Positions 42,782-54,545 are shown, counted from the first letter of the stretch. The stretch: DNA of 64,000 nt from Solenopsis invicta (GCF_016802725.1 NC_052668.1:4468501-4532500); one strand, 5' to 3'. Notes: generated from the sequence alone by a model not told the origin. Numbers and translations are program-made.

Positions 42782-44800
42782 AGGGGAGATCGGGGCAAAT
42801 TGTTAAACGGGGTAATTCGATAAATGAAAATATCTTTTATGGGTAGGGGAGACCGGGGCTAATCGTTAGACCTTTTTTTTCTTTTGTGTCTCCTGAGTCC
42901 TATATTAATTAAAAAAAAAAAAACATGAGCCAGTTTGAAAGGTTGAACCTTCCCTTTCACAATGCCGATATAAATAGAATATGCAAATGTACTTGCTTTA
43001 AAGTGTCGAAAATGTCGACCAATGTCAAGAATTAAGAATAGCCTCAAGCCCGGGGTAATTCGTAACTAGTCCGGGAATATTCCGAAATTTGTATTTTAAG
43101 TTGAAAGTCTGTAAAAAAAGCTGTTGTTAAGACTTTCTTTTATTTAAAAAAGGATGTAGGTATACAAAAAACAAATGCAAACATACACGTTTGCATGTTC
43201 TTTTATGCCATCGGTGTGACAGATTTCCTAACCTTACAAGTGTCAATCTTTAATGCTTTATAACTTTTTACCTGCTTAAGAGTGACGATTTTATATTCAT
43301 ATTCAGGTTCTATGTATTAAAAGACACAATATTATCATGTTTGGACTAAATCAATGAAGAACTACCTCAATGTTTAACTCTGCGTAGCGCAGACGTTCGT
43401 AACACAGCCGAAGGGTTAGGATTACTCAACTTAGGTTAGGCGCTGCAATCAGTATTAACGAATCGCCCCGGTGCTCGGTATTACGAATAGCCCCAACATC
43501 AACTGTACACATTATTGCGTATGATCGACAAAAATAGACATCACACAGCAGAAAGTAAATATGAAATGTTTCAAATACGTTCAACTGGACATGATACATT
43601 CAAAGTTTTCAAAAAAAACCTTATTATCTTATTTAAATTTTGAAGAAATGCTGACTATCAGAAATTACTTTGACTGTCGCAAAATACATTTTTCATTACT
43701 ACGACTTCAATATTACGCCGTTACCAACAAATCTTTGTTAGCAACATCATTACATTAGGTCGTGTTTACAGTATTTAAAGTAAATTTTTAATATGTACCC
43801 ATAAAAAGATATTTCCAATTATCGAATTACCCCGTCTAACGATTTGCCCCGGTCTCCCCTATATATTAAAAGTTTACTTTAAATACTGTAAACACGTCCT
43901 AATGTAACGATGTGTTGCTAACAAAGATTTGTTGGTAACGGCGTAATATTGAAGTCGTAGTAATGAAAAATGTATTTTGCGACAGTCGAAGTAATTTCTG
44001 ATAGTCGGCATTTCTTCGAAATTTAAATAAGATAATAAGGTTTTTTTTTGAAAACTTTGAATGTATTGTGTTCAGTTGAATGTATTTGAAACATTTCGTG
44101 TTTATTTTTTGCTGTGATTTCTATTTTTGTCGATTATACGCAATAATGCGCACAGTTGATGTTGGGGCTATTCATAATACCGAACACTAGGGTTATTTGT
44201 TAATATTGATTGCAGCGTCTATGGGTAACTCTAACCTACATTAACCCTGGCTACATTACGATTGTCTACCTTACGCAGAGTTAAGCATTAAGGTAAAATG
44301 AAGTTCTTCATTGATTTAGTTCAAACTTGATAATATTGTGTATTTTAGTACATAGAACATAAATATGAATATAGAATCGTCGCTCTTAAGCAGATAAAAA
44401 GTTATGAAGCATTAAAGAATAACACTTATAGGGTCAGGAAATTGATGTCATAAAAGGACATGCAAACGTGTATGTTTGCATTTTTTTGTATACCTATATT
44501 TTTTTTTAAATAAAAGAGTCTTAACAACAGTTTTTTTACAGTCTTTTAAATTAAAACACAAATTTTGGGATATTCCTGGACTTACGTATTACCCCGGGCT
44601 TGGGGCTATTTGTAATTCTGGCATTGGTCAACATTTTTATATGTACTTCGAAGCAAGTACATTTCCATGTTTTATCTATACCGGCATTGTGAAGGGGAAA
44701 ATTCAACCTTTTAAACCGTCTTATGTTTTTTTTTTTATGAATATAGGACTCAGGAGACAAAAGAAAAAAAGGTCTAACGAATAGTTCCGATTTCTCCAAC
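42782..44800. repeat. Element Z: two inverted copies joined head to head
   Basis: 42845-43797 and 43866-44798 are inverted copies of about 930 bp, joined by a 60-bp terminal sequence (43798-43862) with ACCCCGTCTAACGATTTGCC. A second copy of that terminal sequence opens the block at 42782 (TAGGGGAGATCGGGGCAAAT). Words of the type GGGGYTAATCGTTA or GGGGTAATTCGTAA occur repeatedly (42790, 42855, 43050, 43465, 43490, 43822-43858). TATA lies at both borders. A third copy is at 57684-58502. Short frames inside (for example 43561-43758) are not recognisable. Confidence 0.75.
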
Positions 44801-45599
44801 AAACAGGCAAGCTTATGTCAACAACAAATTGATGTAGAATAATAGATCAAAATAACGAACAATATTACAATTTTAAAGGATTGTAAGTTTAATTTTAAAT
44901 CAATGTTAACAAAAATTAATCTCGGTACATGTTTTGTTGTAACTTGATCTTTTTCAACCGACGCATACAAATAAGATAAATATTGAGATACACATAGGTG
45001 CAAGAATTATTATCAACAATTGCAATTACTTGGAATGGCTAACAGAATAAGTAACCCATAATTACAAAGATACAAAGTTAATGGTATTATCTCGCTCATT
45101 ATCGTTGTTTTGGATTATTGCAATGCTAATTTATTTTTATGTCATAGATGGTGGAACGTTACACAAAGTCCATTGCTCAGATTGACATTACGTCAATAAA
45201 TTTCCCTTTTTTTTTAGAAAATTTTTAAATATAAGTTAAATGTATAAAATATTAGAGTATTAAACTGTGGTAGGCTTCATGTCACAATAAAAACTAACAT
45301 CGCCAATACGTTAAACGGTAATAATAATCATGTAAATAACTCGTATAGGGAATTAGTCCCTAATGCTCTGCTTGACGTTTTCTTCTTTAATAAAACTGAA
45401 AAGGTCAGATTAGAGCGCGATCAGTAGCAGCCGTTACAGACATAGTATGAAAACAAAGGTCAACATTTAAATTTATAATTTAGAAAGTAAGTAGGCACTG
45501 TTTAGTAATTCTGTGTCCTCCATGTAATTGATACTATTTTCTTGTAATTTTATATATCTCATCTCTGAGATTAATTTTTTATAATAATTATTTTCAAAA

Positions 45600-45830
45600 T
45601 CTTATATTTTTATATTTTTCTAGTCAGAGGTATGGTTAAATTTTAATATATGCTCAGAGATTACTGTGTGTTTAGATATATCACCATCAATATTCCTAAT
45701 ATGCTCATTGAGTCTAGTTTTTAATTGCTTTTTAGTTTATGCGACATATGATGCATCACAATCTTTACAATTGATCTTATATACAACTTTGTCACTAAAA
45801 TCTGCACTTGTTTTATTTTTGTCTTTTTAT
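45600..45830 (-). pseudogene. Penelope-like GIY-YIG endonuclease (3' part of the ORF)
   Basis: Minus strand reads DKVVYKINCKDCDASYVA, a stop, then TKKQLKTRLNEHIRNIDGD. This matches VVYKI-x-C-x2-C-x-SYVGQT-x-R in Penelope endonucleases; the Gly of the YVG motif is Ala and a stop follows. It is separated from its RT by the insertions between 45929 and 49745. Confidence 0.85.
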
Positions 45831-46407
45831 GAATCTAGTTATTAATTAAGTAATTAATTTAAAACGCTATACTCTATCATAAAATCTTTTTTGTCGATGT
45901 CTGAAGTGATCATTTTTGAAACATTATACACAGTGATTCTGGTCGCTTGCGATAGCCGGCACGTACGTATTCTTCATGAAAAATTGAGTCGAAAATGTTA
46001 ATAACAAAATGTTGAGGGGTCAGTAGTTTTTAAATGGTGAGCGTTTGAAAATATCCAATCACAGGGCGTGATGTTCGTGCCGTCAAGGGCGGCGCAACCA
46101 GACGATTCTTCACTGTATTTCTCATTTTCTCTCTCATATTGTAATTTGGATTTTTGTTTATTTTATTTTCTAAATATGGAATATTTTTGTGCCCGGTGGT
46201 GGTCCAGGCACGTCGGTAGGTATTTCGGGATCGTTTACAGCGCCTTAGGAGTTAGGACTCTTAGAAAGGGCTGCTTGGTGGTCGAAGATAAAACACTTGC
46301 TGTTTTAAAATTAATATAAATGTATATTTTTTCTAATCTTCTCGGATACACTTGCTTAGTGTCGAGGCGTATCACTCGTACACTTTCTTCCCAGACGGTC
46401 CGGTATA

Positions 46408-47730
46408 CGAGGTGTGTTCAAAAAGTATCGCGAATTTTGAATTTTCGCGGGTTACGTATATTCGAATTTCGATCTTTTTGTGGCGTTATGTTGGTACTCA
46501 TGTCTCTCACTTATGCCGACAAGCTCGGCCATTTTGAATGTTCACTTAATTGTTGACAGCTGCTTTGCTTGCACGTGTTTTGGATCGTCTTCGATTTTTA
46601 CCTATTCAAAAAAATGGATCAAAGAACCTGTATCAAATTTTGTGTGAAAAACGAAATTAAGTGCGCGGATGCATTCCGAATGTTGACTGTGGCATACGGA
46701 GAAGCTACCTTGGACCGAAGCAACGTTTATCGGTGGTACAAAATGTTCTCAGAAGGCCGAGAAGATGTGAACGACGAAGAGCGTGCCGGACGCCCGAGCA
46801 CTTCAACAACAGACGAAAAAATTAATGAAGTGGAGAAAATGGTATTGGCCAATCGTCGAATCACCGTTAGAGAAGTTGCTGAGGACCTAAACATATCGAT
46901 TGGCTCGTGCCATTCGATTTTTATCAATGATTTGGGCATGAGACGGGTCGCCGCGAAATTCGTACCAAAATTGCTCAATTGCGACCAAAAACAGCATCGC
47001 ATGAACATTGCTAATGAGATGTTGGACTCTGTCCGCGACGACCCAAATTTGCTCCAGAGGGTCATAACTGGTGACGAATCGTGGGTTTATGGTTATGACG
47101 TGGAAACCAAAGCTCAATCATCTCAATGGAAGCTGCCGCACGAACCAAGACCGAAAAAAGCGCGCCAAGTTCGGTCGAATGTGAAAGTTTTGCTGACAGT
47201 TTTCTTTGATTGCAGGGGCGTGGTGCATCATGAGTTCTTGCCACAGGGTAGAACGGTCAATAAGGAATATTACCTTCAAGTTATGCGCAATTTGCGCGAA
47301 GCAATCCGCCAGAAACGCCCCAGATTTGTGGAAGAACAAAAATTGGCTTTTGCACCACGATAACGCCCCTGCTCACACATCGTTGCTTGTGCGTGACTTT
47401 TTGGCCAAAAACAACACACTAATGATGCCGCAGCCACCGTATTCCCCAGATCTGGCCCCCTGTGACTTTTTCTTGTTCCCTAAACTGAAGAGGCCCATTA
47501 AAGGACGACGTTACGCTACGCTTGACGAGATAAAGACGGCATCGAAGGAGGAGCTGAACAAGATAAAAAAAAATGATTTTTTGAAGTGCTTCGAAGATTG
47601 GAAAAACCGTTGGCACAAGTGTATAATATCTCATGGGGATTACTTTGAAGGGGACAAAATAGATATTCATGAATAAATAAATAATTTTTGAAAAAACACA
47701 AAATTCGCGATACTTTTTGAACACACCTCG
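46408..47730 (+). mobile_element. Mariner transposon B, 1323 bp, nearly intact
   Basis: CGAGGTGTGTTCAAAAAGTA is mirrored exactly at the right end. TA lies on both sides (46406-46407 and 47731-47732). The sequence of the transposase differs clearly from mariners A and C, so this is another subfamily. Confidence 0.95.
46614..47676 (+). pseudogene. Mariner B transposase, one frameshift
   Basis: The likely start is MDQRTCIKFCVKN at 46614; an upstream in-frame Met at 46569 lies close to the terminal repeat. The DNA-binding half is intact (ERAGRPSTSTTDEKI; ITVREVAEDLNIS). Catalytic Asp 1 is in ITGDESWVYGYD, Asp 2 in LLHHDNAPAH, Asp 3 in YSPDLAPCDF, with 34 residues between the last two. One extra C in a run of four (47318-47321) shifts the frame just before Asp 2. 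No other break is visible. The WVP-type linker reads KFVPKLL. The subfamily may be vertumnana-like, but that is a guess. Confidence 0.93.
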
Positions 47731-47949
47731 TATATAGGTCAGCTCTTATCTCTGGATTGTATTACAAGCTTGATGTGTAAATCACGCACGGCGAGTATCA
47801 CATCGGACAGCTGTTCATTAGATTCTTTCGTCGCTTTCCGATTTTGTCGCGATATTTATGTAAAAATTTGTCGTTTGGTTCGGCCAATCTCGTATTCCTG
47901 CAGCATGCAGCTCCCACGCTTAGCCGAAATCTGAACACCGAAAAGCGAC

Positions 47950-48052
47950 TCAGCAGTAGCTGGCGTAGCCCAACGGTATTTCGGGTCGGAAGCCCGACAG
48001 ACCATCAGTGTTTTTCCATTCTTTCGCGTATGCAGAATTTGAATCCGCTGCG
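47950..48052 (+). other. tRNA-like patch inside the 45929-48642 element
   Basis: TGGCGTAGCCCAACGG fits a tRNA A box, and AATTTGAATCC near 48040 is a weak B box. CGGGTCGGAAGCCCG between them is a perfect small hairpin. No T-run follows directly and no inverted partner is seen. It may be a decayed tRNA or SINE head. Confidence 0.3.
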
Positions 48053-48648
48053 CGTATGCATAGCAATAGGAATCTTAATTTCCTGTTGCTATGCGCATGG
48101 TTATACTGGGTACAACAATATTTATTAATATTAAATGCAAATTTTAAATATAAATTTTATTTAATATTGTTTTTGATAGAATTTTTGACAAAGAAGTTTT
48201 AGAAATGTTTGTTGACTAAAGTTTTTAATATTGTTTGATCAGATAACTTAATATTGATTTTATTTATTAATTTATTTGTTTACACATAAAATGTATTTTA
48301 AAAACACATTTTTTATTTATATAAATGATGTTTTAACGAATTTGCAATTGACATTACTTCTTATCAATTAAATTGAAATCAAGATGTTAATAGAGATTTC
48401 ACGGAACCTTTACAATACTTGAAGTTTAGCACCGTGCCGTTTAACGGTATTCGTTAAAGCGCTCGGCCGCTTAATTGCGCCGCCTTTGACAGCGCGAACA
48501 TCACGCCCTGTGGTTGGATATTTTCAAACGCTCATGATTTAAAAACTATCGACCCTCAACATTTTGCTATTAACATTTTTGACTCAATTTTTCAAGAGGA
48601 ATACGTACGTGCCGGTTGTCGTGAGCGATCTGAATCAACCTGTATATA

Positions 48649-49012
48649 CAGGGTGTTCGATAAATAATACACTTACGCTCTCGTGGGTTGATAGAGCAGA
48701 TAAAACTGAGAAAAGTCTTTTACCATTTTTCAAAATTTGCAATAGTTATTGAGATAAAAAATTAATGAAGTCGACAAATGAGCATGTACTTTTCCTACCC
48801 ACCACACACGGGGACCGCCTATCGGTCGCCAAATCAGGCAGCCGCGGCAGGCGGCGTGCGGTGGGTAGGGAAAGTATGTGTTTATTTGCCGACTGTATTA
48901 ATTTTTATTTCGGTAACTTGCGAATTTTGAAAAATGGTAAAAAACTTTTCTTCTCAATTTTACTTGTTTTATCAACCCACGATAACATAAGTGAATATTT
49001 TCTGACACCTTG
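48649..49012. mobile_element. Mariner-derived MITE with GC-rich core, copy 2
   Basis: CAGGGTGTTCGATAAATAAT on the left faces an end in GACACCTTG on the right, with TA on both sides. The same internal words as copy 1 occur (CCCACCACACACGGGGACCG; GTGTTTATTTGCCGACT). It lies four bases after the end of the preceding TA element, so the TATATA between them served both. Confidence 0.85.
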
Positions 49013-49190
49013 TATATGGTATAACTATAATCTTTTTCTTCATTTTGTTGTCCAAAACTAAGTCTATGTTGATATTCCGTCTGGCTGTCATAAGGTTTTT
49101 TTTAATTTTTTTTCTTATCTTGTCAAAAATTAAGTCTATGAGGTATCAATTATTTAATAATGTGTTAACAACAAACTCCATATTTTTTTA

Positions 49191-49680
49191 TGTTATAACC
49201 GAGCATTATAACGACCTGGCGCATGGCAACCGATCTCGGGTTACCATGTACCGGAAAGAAATTAAACTTATTGTCTAAAGCGCTATCGCAACGCGGGCAA
49301 ATCCAAGAACCTTAAAACTTAACGGTAATTGCCCAAATTAGTTGCGACAACGCTGACACAACGCTGACATACGCTGATCACGCGAAAATATTGGACATTG
49401 TACTTGCGATCGGCAATAGCCTTTTGCAATATAAAAATGCCGCTTGACACTCAAGTCATAACCAGCCTCGATACGAAGCACATCTCCGTCAAGAAGTCAG
49501 CATACAGCAGCAGCCACATTTACGAAGAGCCACATATACAGTGCGGGCACACCGTTAGCATATACACAAGTACCGCTCGAGGTACCGCACCTGTAATACG
49601 AGCCGCCGCTTGTGAGCCTTATCTACGTTTATAAATAAACGTTCATATCAAAACGTTTGGACTTCTTTCCTTGGCCAACA
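49191..49680 (+). repeat. LTR-like block, possibly a solo LTR
   Basis: Starts TGTTATAACCGAGC and ends CCTTGGCCAACA (TGTT...AACA). TATAAAA at about 49427 and AATAAA at about 49632 sit where a U3 promoter and R-region poly(A) signal would be. GC content is higher than its surroundings. No 5-bp target duplication is seen and no second copy occurs in the window. On the minus strand a short frame starts MDAVKELKIHKFVGQG just downstream. Confidence 0.45.
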
Positions 49681-49744
49681 AATTTGTGGATCTTCAACTC
49701 CTTTACGGCGTCCATTGAGGTTAGGCCTGATTTTGTACGTTAAC

Positions 49745-51250
49745 CATACAACAGTGGAAAGTCGCATATTATAAAAGAATCGCTTTGTCTACCATGCCAT
49801 ATATCATACCAATTTTATGATACAGTGGATGATTTGAAAAATATGATAAGTATTTTCCTGAAAAAGTTTCTTTGTGGAACCAATCAATAATGATTCCGGC
49901 CTCGGAAACTATCAAAGATATATCTAAAAAGCGAATGCAACGGTTTTTCTCTACCTCTATTGTGAATTGGAGTCTATTGTGAATGTTGTTAAAATTATTT
50001 AATAAATTATTAATTTTTCCTCTGACAAGTGATAAAATAATGACGTCTACATACTAATAATAAAATTGTAGGTTGAAATCTAAATTGTCAATGGCTTTCT
50101 TTTTTAAGTCCTGCATTACTATATCCGCGAGTATTGGGGATAATGGGGAACTCATAGGCATTTCAAAAATTTGTTTATATATGATATTTTTGAAAGTAAA
50201 ACATGTTGAATGCATTGTAAATTGGGCTGCTGTTAAGAATTCTGCTCCAGGTATTTTTGTGTTTTTGCTTATATGTATTCATTTATTTTGTAATTTTTCT
50301 ATGACCTGCTCAAACGATACATTAGTAAAAACCGAAGTAACATCTAAAGAAATTAAAATGTTATTTAAGTCATGCCGATTTTCCGAAACTCTTGTCTTTG
50401 GACACGTTTGTTGAGGCTATTTAATATGATAAGACCTTGAAGGAAGATGTATATCGCAATATCTTACAGTTTCTATTTATTCAGTAACTTGATTTAATTT
50501 TGACTTTTATTTGTTTATTTTGATTAATCTAATATTGTAATTAGTGTGATTGTTATGTTTGTTTTATAGATTAATGTTAAATCTGTACTGAAGAAGACCG
50601 TCATTAAAGGTTGAAATGTTTGCTTTATCACGGATTTATGCTGGACTTATTTATCTGCGTTTTACATTCTGCGTGGCTCTTGAGCTCATTATTTCCTATT
50701 TTTAAAATGTTATTATTTTTAACCTGTTTACCAGAAAGTTTATTGTATACGTTGAAACTATCTCTGATGTAACTTTCACATTTCGGTAGACTGTTGTAAA
50801 AAATTTTATACACAAATATGCTGCAAATGAATGTAATGTTGAATTTATAGATGAGACAATGATTTGATATAAAATATCTTTTTTGTGAATTTTTGGAAGC
50901 GCGTATGCTTTTGGTAACGGATAATCACTTGATCTAAGAGATAAATATGTCTGTTTAGAAATATAGTCAAGTTTAAGCCAACTGTTCAGTAAAACGTTCA
51001 GATTTGAGTCTATTTTTTTAACCGGATTTTTATTTTCTTTTTATTTCTATTAAATAAGTTGTTGAGTCTTTAAGAAGGTTATTTACTTTTGCACTATATT
51101 ATCATCTTTCTAAAGCAACTGTAACGTTACCTTTATCCGCTTTCGTAAAAACGATGTTGCTATTATTTTTACAAAATTCGATAGTTGATTTGCGCAGATT
51201 ATTTAATTTTAATTGTGTTTCATCTATGAAACATTTATTGTCTAAGAATT
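49745..51250 (-). pseudogene. Penelope-like reverse transcriptase
   Basis: In minus-strand order: VFTKADKGNVTV (51131-51151), YALPKIHKK (about 50890), the NSLPKCESYIRDSF region, SLDVTSVFTNV (about 50340, first catalytic Asp), MPMSSPLSPILAD (about 50150), and YVDVI at about 50045, where YVDD is expected, so a catalytic Asp is lost. LDISLIVSEAGIIIDWFHK and YFSNHPLYHKIG follow. Stops and frameshifts are frequent. A 336-bp insert (50366-50701) interrupts it. Confidence 0.85.
50366..50701 (+). mobile_element. Short retroelement insert with 13-bp target duplication
   Basis: TTAAAATGTTATT occurs on both sides (50353-50365 and 50702-50714), and the RT frame resumes on either side, so the borders are firm. 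The insert ends near CTGAAGAAGACCGTCATTAA, a word common in Penelope-type tails. It is likely a 5'-truncated retroelement; no coding region. Confidence 0.65.
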
Positions 51251-51941
51251 TATTTAATTGTGAGACGACCGTATTTCGTAGACGTAATTTCTGTTAGCGC
51301 TACTTTTGTTTTGTATTTCTTTGCCGTTTGGTAGCGTCGAGCGCTACAACTGGAAAAATAAGAAAATATTAGATTTTGAAAATAATTATTATAAAAGATT
51401 GATCTCATAGATAATCCATATAAAATTACAAAAAAAATGATATCAATTACATGGACACAGAATTATTAAACAGTGCTTACTCTAGATTACTTTTTAAATT
51501 AAATGTTGACCTTTGTTTTTATACTATGTCTGTAACGTCTGACACTGATCGCGCTCTAATCTGATCTTCTCAGTTTTATTAAACTGAGAACGTCAAGCTG
51601 AGTGTTAAGGACTGATTCCCTATACGAGTTATTTACATGATTATTATTACCGTTTAACGTATTGGCGATGTGAGTTTTTATTGTGACATGAAGCCTACCA
51701 CAGTTTAATACTCTAATATTTTATACATTTAACTTACATTTAAAAATTTTCTAAAAAAAAAGAAATTTATTAACGTAATGTCAATCTGAACAATGGACTT
51801 TGTGTAACATTTCACCATCCACGACATAAAAAGGAATTGGCACCGCAATAATACAAAAAAACGATGACGAGTTGGATAATAACTGTATTCACTATATTAA
51901 CTGTATCTGTGTAATTATGGTCTAATTGTATCTGTGTAATT

Positions 51942-54282
51942 CAGGGATGGGAAGTAACTCGTTACTTGAAGTTACAGTTAGAGTTACTTTTTTTGGTAAC
52001 TGTAACTTAACTTTATTACTTTTTTCCATCTGTAACTATTAACTTAACTTAGTTATATTTTTTGTGTAACTAATAACTAAATTAATAGTTAATGCTATAA
52101 TTACTTTATATATTTCACTTATTTGTCAATATAGGTTGCACTCGGAAATATCACTCGAGTGCCCTCGTGTAACATTTTATTATATCTTTTTTTAACATTT
52201 GGTGAACAAGCCTAAAATGATATATGAGGTTACTCGAGTTACGTTCCTAAATGTAGCTTTAATGTGATTGGATTAGATCTGAAGAAAAGAATAAATCATA
52301 ATCATGCTACTTAATCATGCTTATGTTAGTAACCAGAGAGGAACCTGAGAGCGACCATGCCGGCCTTTTTCTTATAACGCTAAAATTCCCATCGCACTAA
52401 CGACGCACATCCGTTCTGGCCGGAATATGAACTAAAATTACATTCATTTTGCGACACTGTTGATAAAAATGGTTCAAGTCTGTGCTAAAATCATGTAGAG
52501 GAAAGTAGGGTTATTGTACGCACTGGGTAATTGTACGCTTCGTGGTTTGGCATCTTCTCGATGAATAGAGATGATATCACGACGATATTTGTAGGCTGAA
52601 AGTATTTTTTTAATATATAACCATACATTATATCATTTAAAAACATAGTTAATTAAAAAAATAAGAAAAAGTAAAATCATGATTTTTGTTGCGATTTTGG
52701 CGTTTAAATAAGGCAATAAGTCCGTATTTTTACTTTATTCATTTAATCTTGTTATACCTAACAAAAGTACGTTTCTTCTTGCATTTTTTGAGCTATTGTT
52801 TATTAAATTTACTTAAATAGTCATCAAGTAATTGTTTTTTTATTAAATCAAGTCCGCCGTGGACAATTTTACGCATCTATCTTGAAAGGCGTAAGCCACG
52901 TGAGACCAACTATAGTGCCACTAGTACAGTGTAGTGCAGTGTAGTGCAGCTAAAAGAATGGATTATAACCTCATTTTTCCTCCTCGTACATTTATCCAAC
53001 CGCACATACAATTACCCAAGGCGCGAGAAATTTTTTCGTTTATCCATTTGCTTCTTTTTGCTGAATATAGCATTACCAAATAAAAAATTGTTTAATATGA
53101 CAATACATAATGATAAAAAAATGTTTAAAGTTTCTATTTCTGTACTTGTATCGATTTCAACTTTAAAAATTACTTCACTGCGATAAATTTCTTTTAGGTG
53201 CGTGCAATTTATCTACTTTCCCCTAGTGGGAGTACCCCGATCATATGATTTTAGCACAGGCTTGAGCCATTTTTATCGACAGTGTCGCAAAATAAATGTA
53301 ATTTTAGTTTATATTTTGACCAGAATAGATGTTCATCGTTAGTGCGCCGGGAATTTTAGCATTATAAGAAAAAGCTCGGTATGGCCGCTCTCAGGTTCTT
53401 CTCTGGTAACTAAATGCAGTTGAACAAATGTTTAGCATTGATAGTTCTGTAATAATATTACGTTAAGTGAAAGAAATTATCTTCATGATGATATAATTAA
53501 ATATCAATTTTGTTTAGAAAAGAAAATAAAAATTTTAGTAAAATTTTAAAATTGTATTCTTTTTTAGCAGCGTTACAGAACTATATACATATATTGTCTT
53601 TTTATTTTTGTGCTGTATTTGTTTTATTTTATATTATATATTGCCTATCATTGCGTGCTGTATCTTTTTCTATTTTTTTCAAATGAAATTGTATGATATA
53701 CAGGTATAAATGTAAACTAATCATTTTTTTATACTGATTTTTCTGATTATTAAAAAAAATATTAGTTGACGTTTTGATTGATGTTACTCGCCTTTGGATT
53801 CAAGTTTTATATTTAATCTTATCTTTGAATGAAATTTGAATTTAAAATGCAGTTCATATACCTTGTACGTACATATAAGTAATTAATAAAGACATATTAT
53901 ATGCATCTTACACAGTTAATGATATAATACATGAGCTGTTTTTTAGAAAATGACACAAATCAACACAACAGTAATTTTTATCTTTGTTTCTCACTGAATT
54001 TCAAATAATAGCGTCTCTAAATTTGACAACATGTTCCAATATAAATAAAATAACTAAATAATGTTAGAAATATAAGAACATAGTATTTAAATTAGCAATG
54101 CTTTAAAATATTACAAGAAAAAACAGAAGAGTAACTGAAAAATAACTTTTCGTTATTTTTTAAATAACTATAACAGGTTATTTTTTAAAGTCAGTAACTT
54201 ATAACGGTAACTAGTTATTTTTTGGAAGAAAGAAACTGTAACTGTAACTAGTTATTTTTACAAAGTATCTTTCTTAATCCTG
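51942..54282. mobile_element. hAT-like non-autonomous element, GTAACT-rich ends
   Basis: CAGGGATGGGAAGTAACTCG on the left faces an end in AATCCTG. The flanking 8 bp are GTGTAATT (51934-51941) and CTGTAATT (54283-54290), one change apart, fitting the hAT 8-bp duplication. The subterminal ~150 bp at each end are irregular repeats of GTAACT/AGTTAC, more than 12 copies in all. The middle has a further palindrome (52326-53413). No transposase. Confidence 0.65.
52326..53413. repeat. Inverted-repeat element inside the hAT-like element
   Basis: TTAGTAACCAGAGAGGAACC faces GGTTCTTCTCTGGTAACTAA, with about 170 bp of pairing (GATTTTAGCACAGGCTTGAG type words). Inside, GGAAAGTAGGGTTATTGTAC (about 52500) faces GTGCAATTTATCTACTTTCC (about 53205), a second, nested pair. 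The GTACG motif recurs in 52510-52545. Non-coding. Confidence 0.75.
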
Positions 54283-54545
54283 CTGTAATTTGTTTTTGTG
54301 TAATTATGGTTTACTTATTCTGTTAGCCGTTCCAAGTAAATGCAATTATCGTTAATGATTCTTGCGCTTACGTGGAGGATTAAATATTTATCTTGTTTGT
54401 ATGTGTCGGTTGAGAAAGATCAAGTTAGATCGAAACATGTTCCAAAATTGATTTTTGTTAACATTGATTTAAAATTAAACTTACGATTCTTTAAAATTGT
54501 AATATTGCTCGTTATTTTGGCGTATTATTCTACATCAATAAATTA

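Larger units (their letters stand above)
45929..48642. mobile_element. TA-flanked inverted-repeat element hosting mariner B
   Basis: CACAGTGATTCTGGTCGC faces GCGATCTGAATCAACCTG, and about 170 bp of inverted similarity follows (CGTGATGTTCG at about 46070 faces CGAACATCACG at about 48497). TA lies on both sides. Mariner B (46408-47730) is nested in it. The rest, 46110-46405 and 47733-48450, has no recognisable gene but includes a tRNA-like patch. Confidence 0.75.
44826..54545 (-). mobile_element. Penelope-like element with inverted flanking repeats, heavily interrupted
   Basis: 44826-~45590 and ~51380-51941 plus 54283-54545 are inverted copies of one ~800-bp sequence (for example GATGTAGAATAATA at the outer ends). 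Between them, on the minus strand, lie the reverse transcriptase and the GIY-YIG endonuclease of a Penelope-like element. Inserted into it are a TA-flanked element with a mariner (45929-48642), a MITE (48649-49012), an LTR-like block (49191-49680), a short retroelement piece (50366-50701) and a hAT-like element (51942-54282). Inverted flanks are a known layout for this group. Confidence 0.8.

Noticed and set aside
43430..43445. Telomeric (TTAGG)n repeats
   Set aside because: Only one or two GTTAGG words occur here and at a few other places; there is no array.
46569..46613. Start of the mariner B transposase at 46569
   Set aside because: The extra N-terminal residues are hydrophobic and lie close to the terminal repeat; MDQRTC at 46614 fits the family start better.
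49674..49730. Short minus-strand gene starting MDAVKELKIHKFVGQG
   Set aside because: Only 28 codons, overlapping the LTR-like end; no splice donor seen. Kept only as a remark under the LTR-like block.
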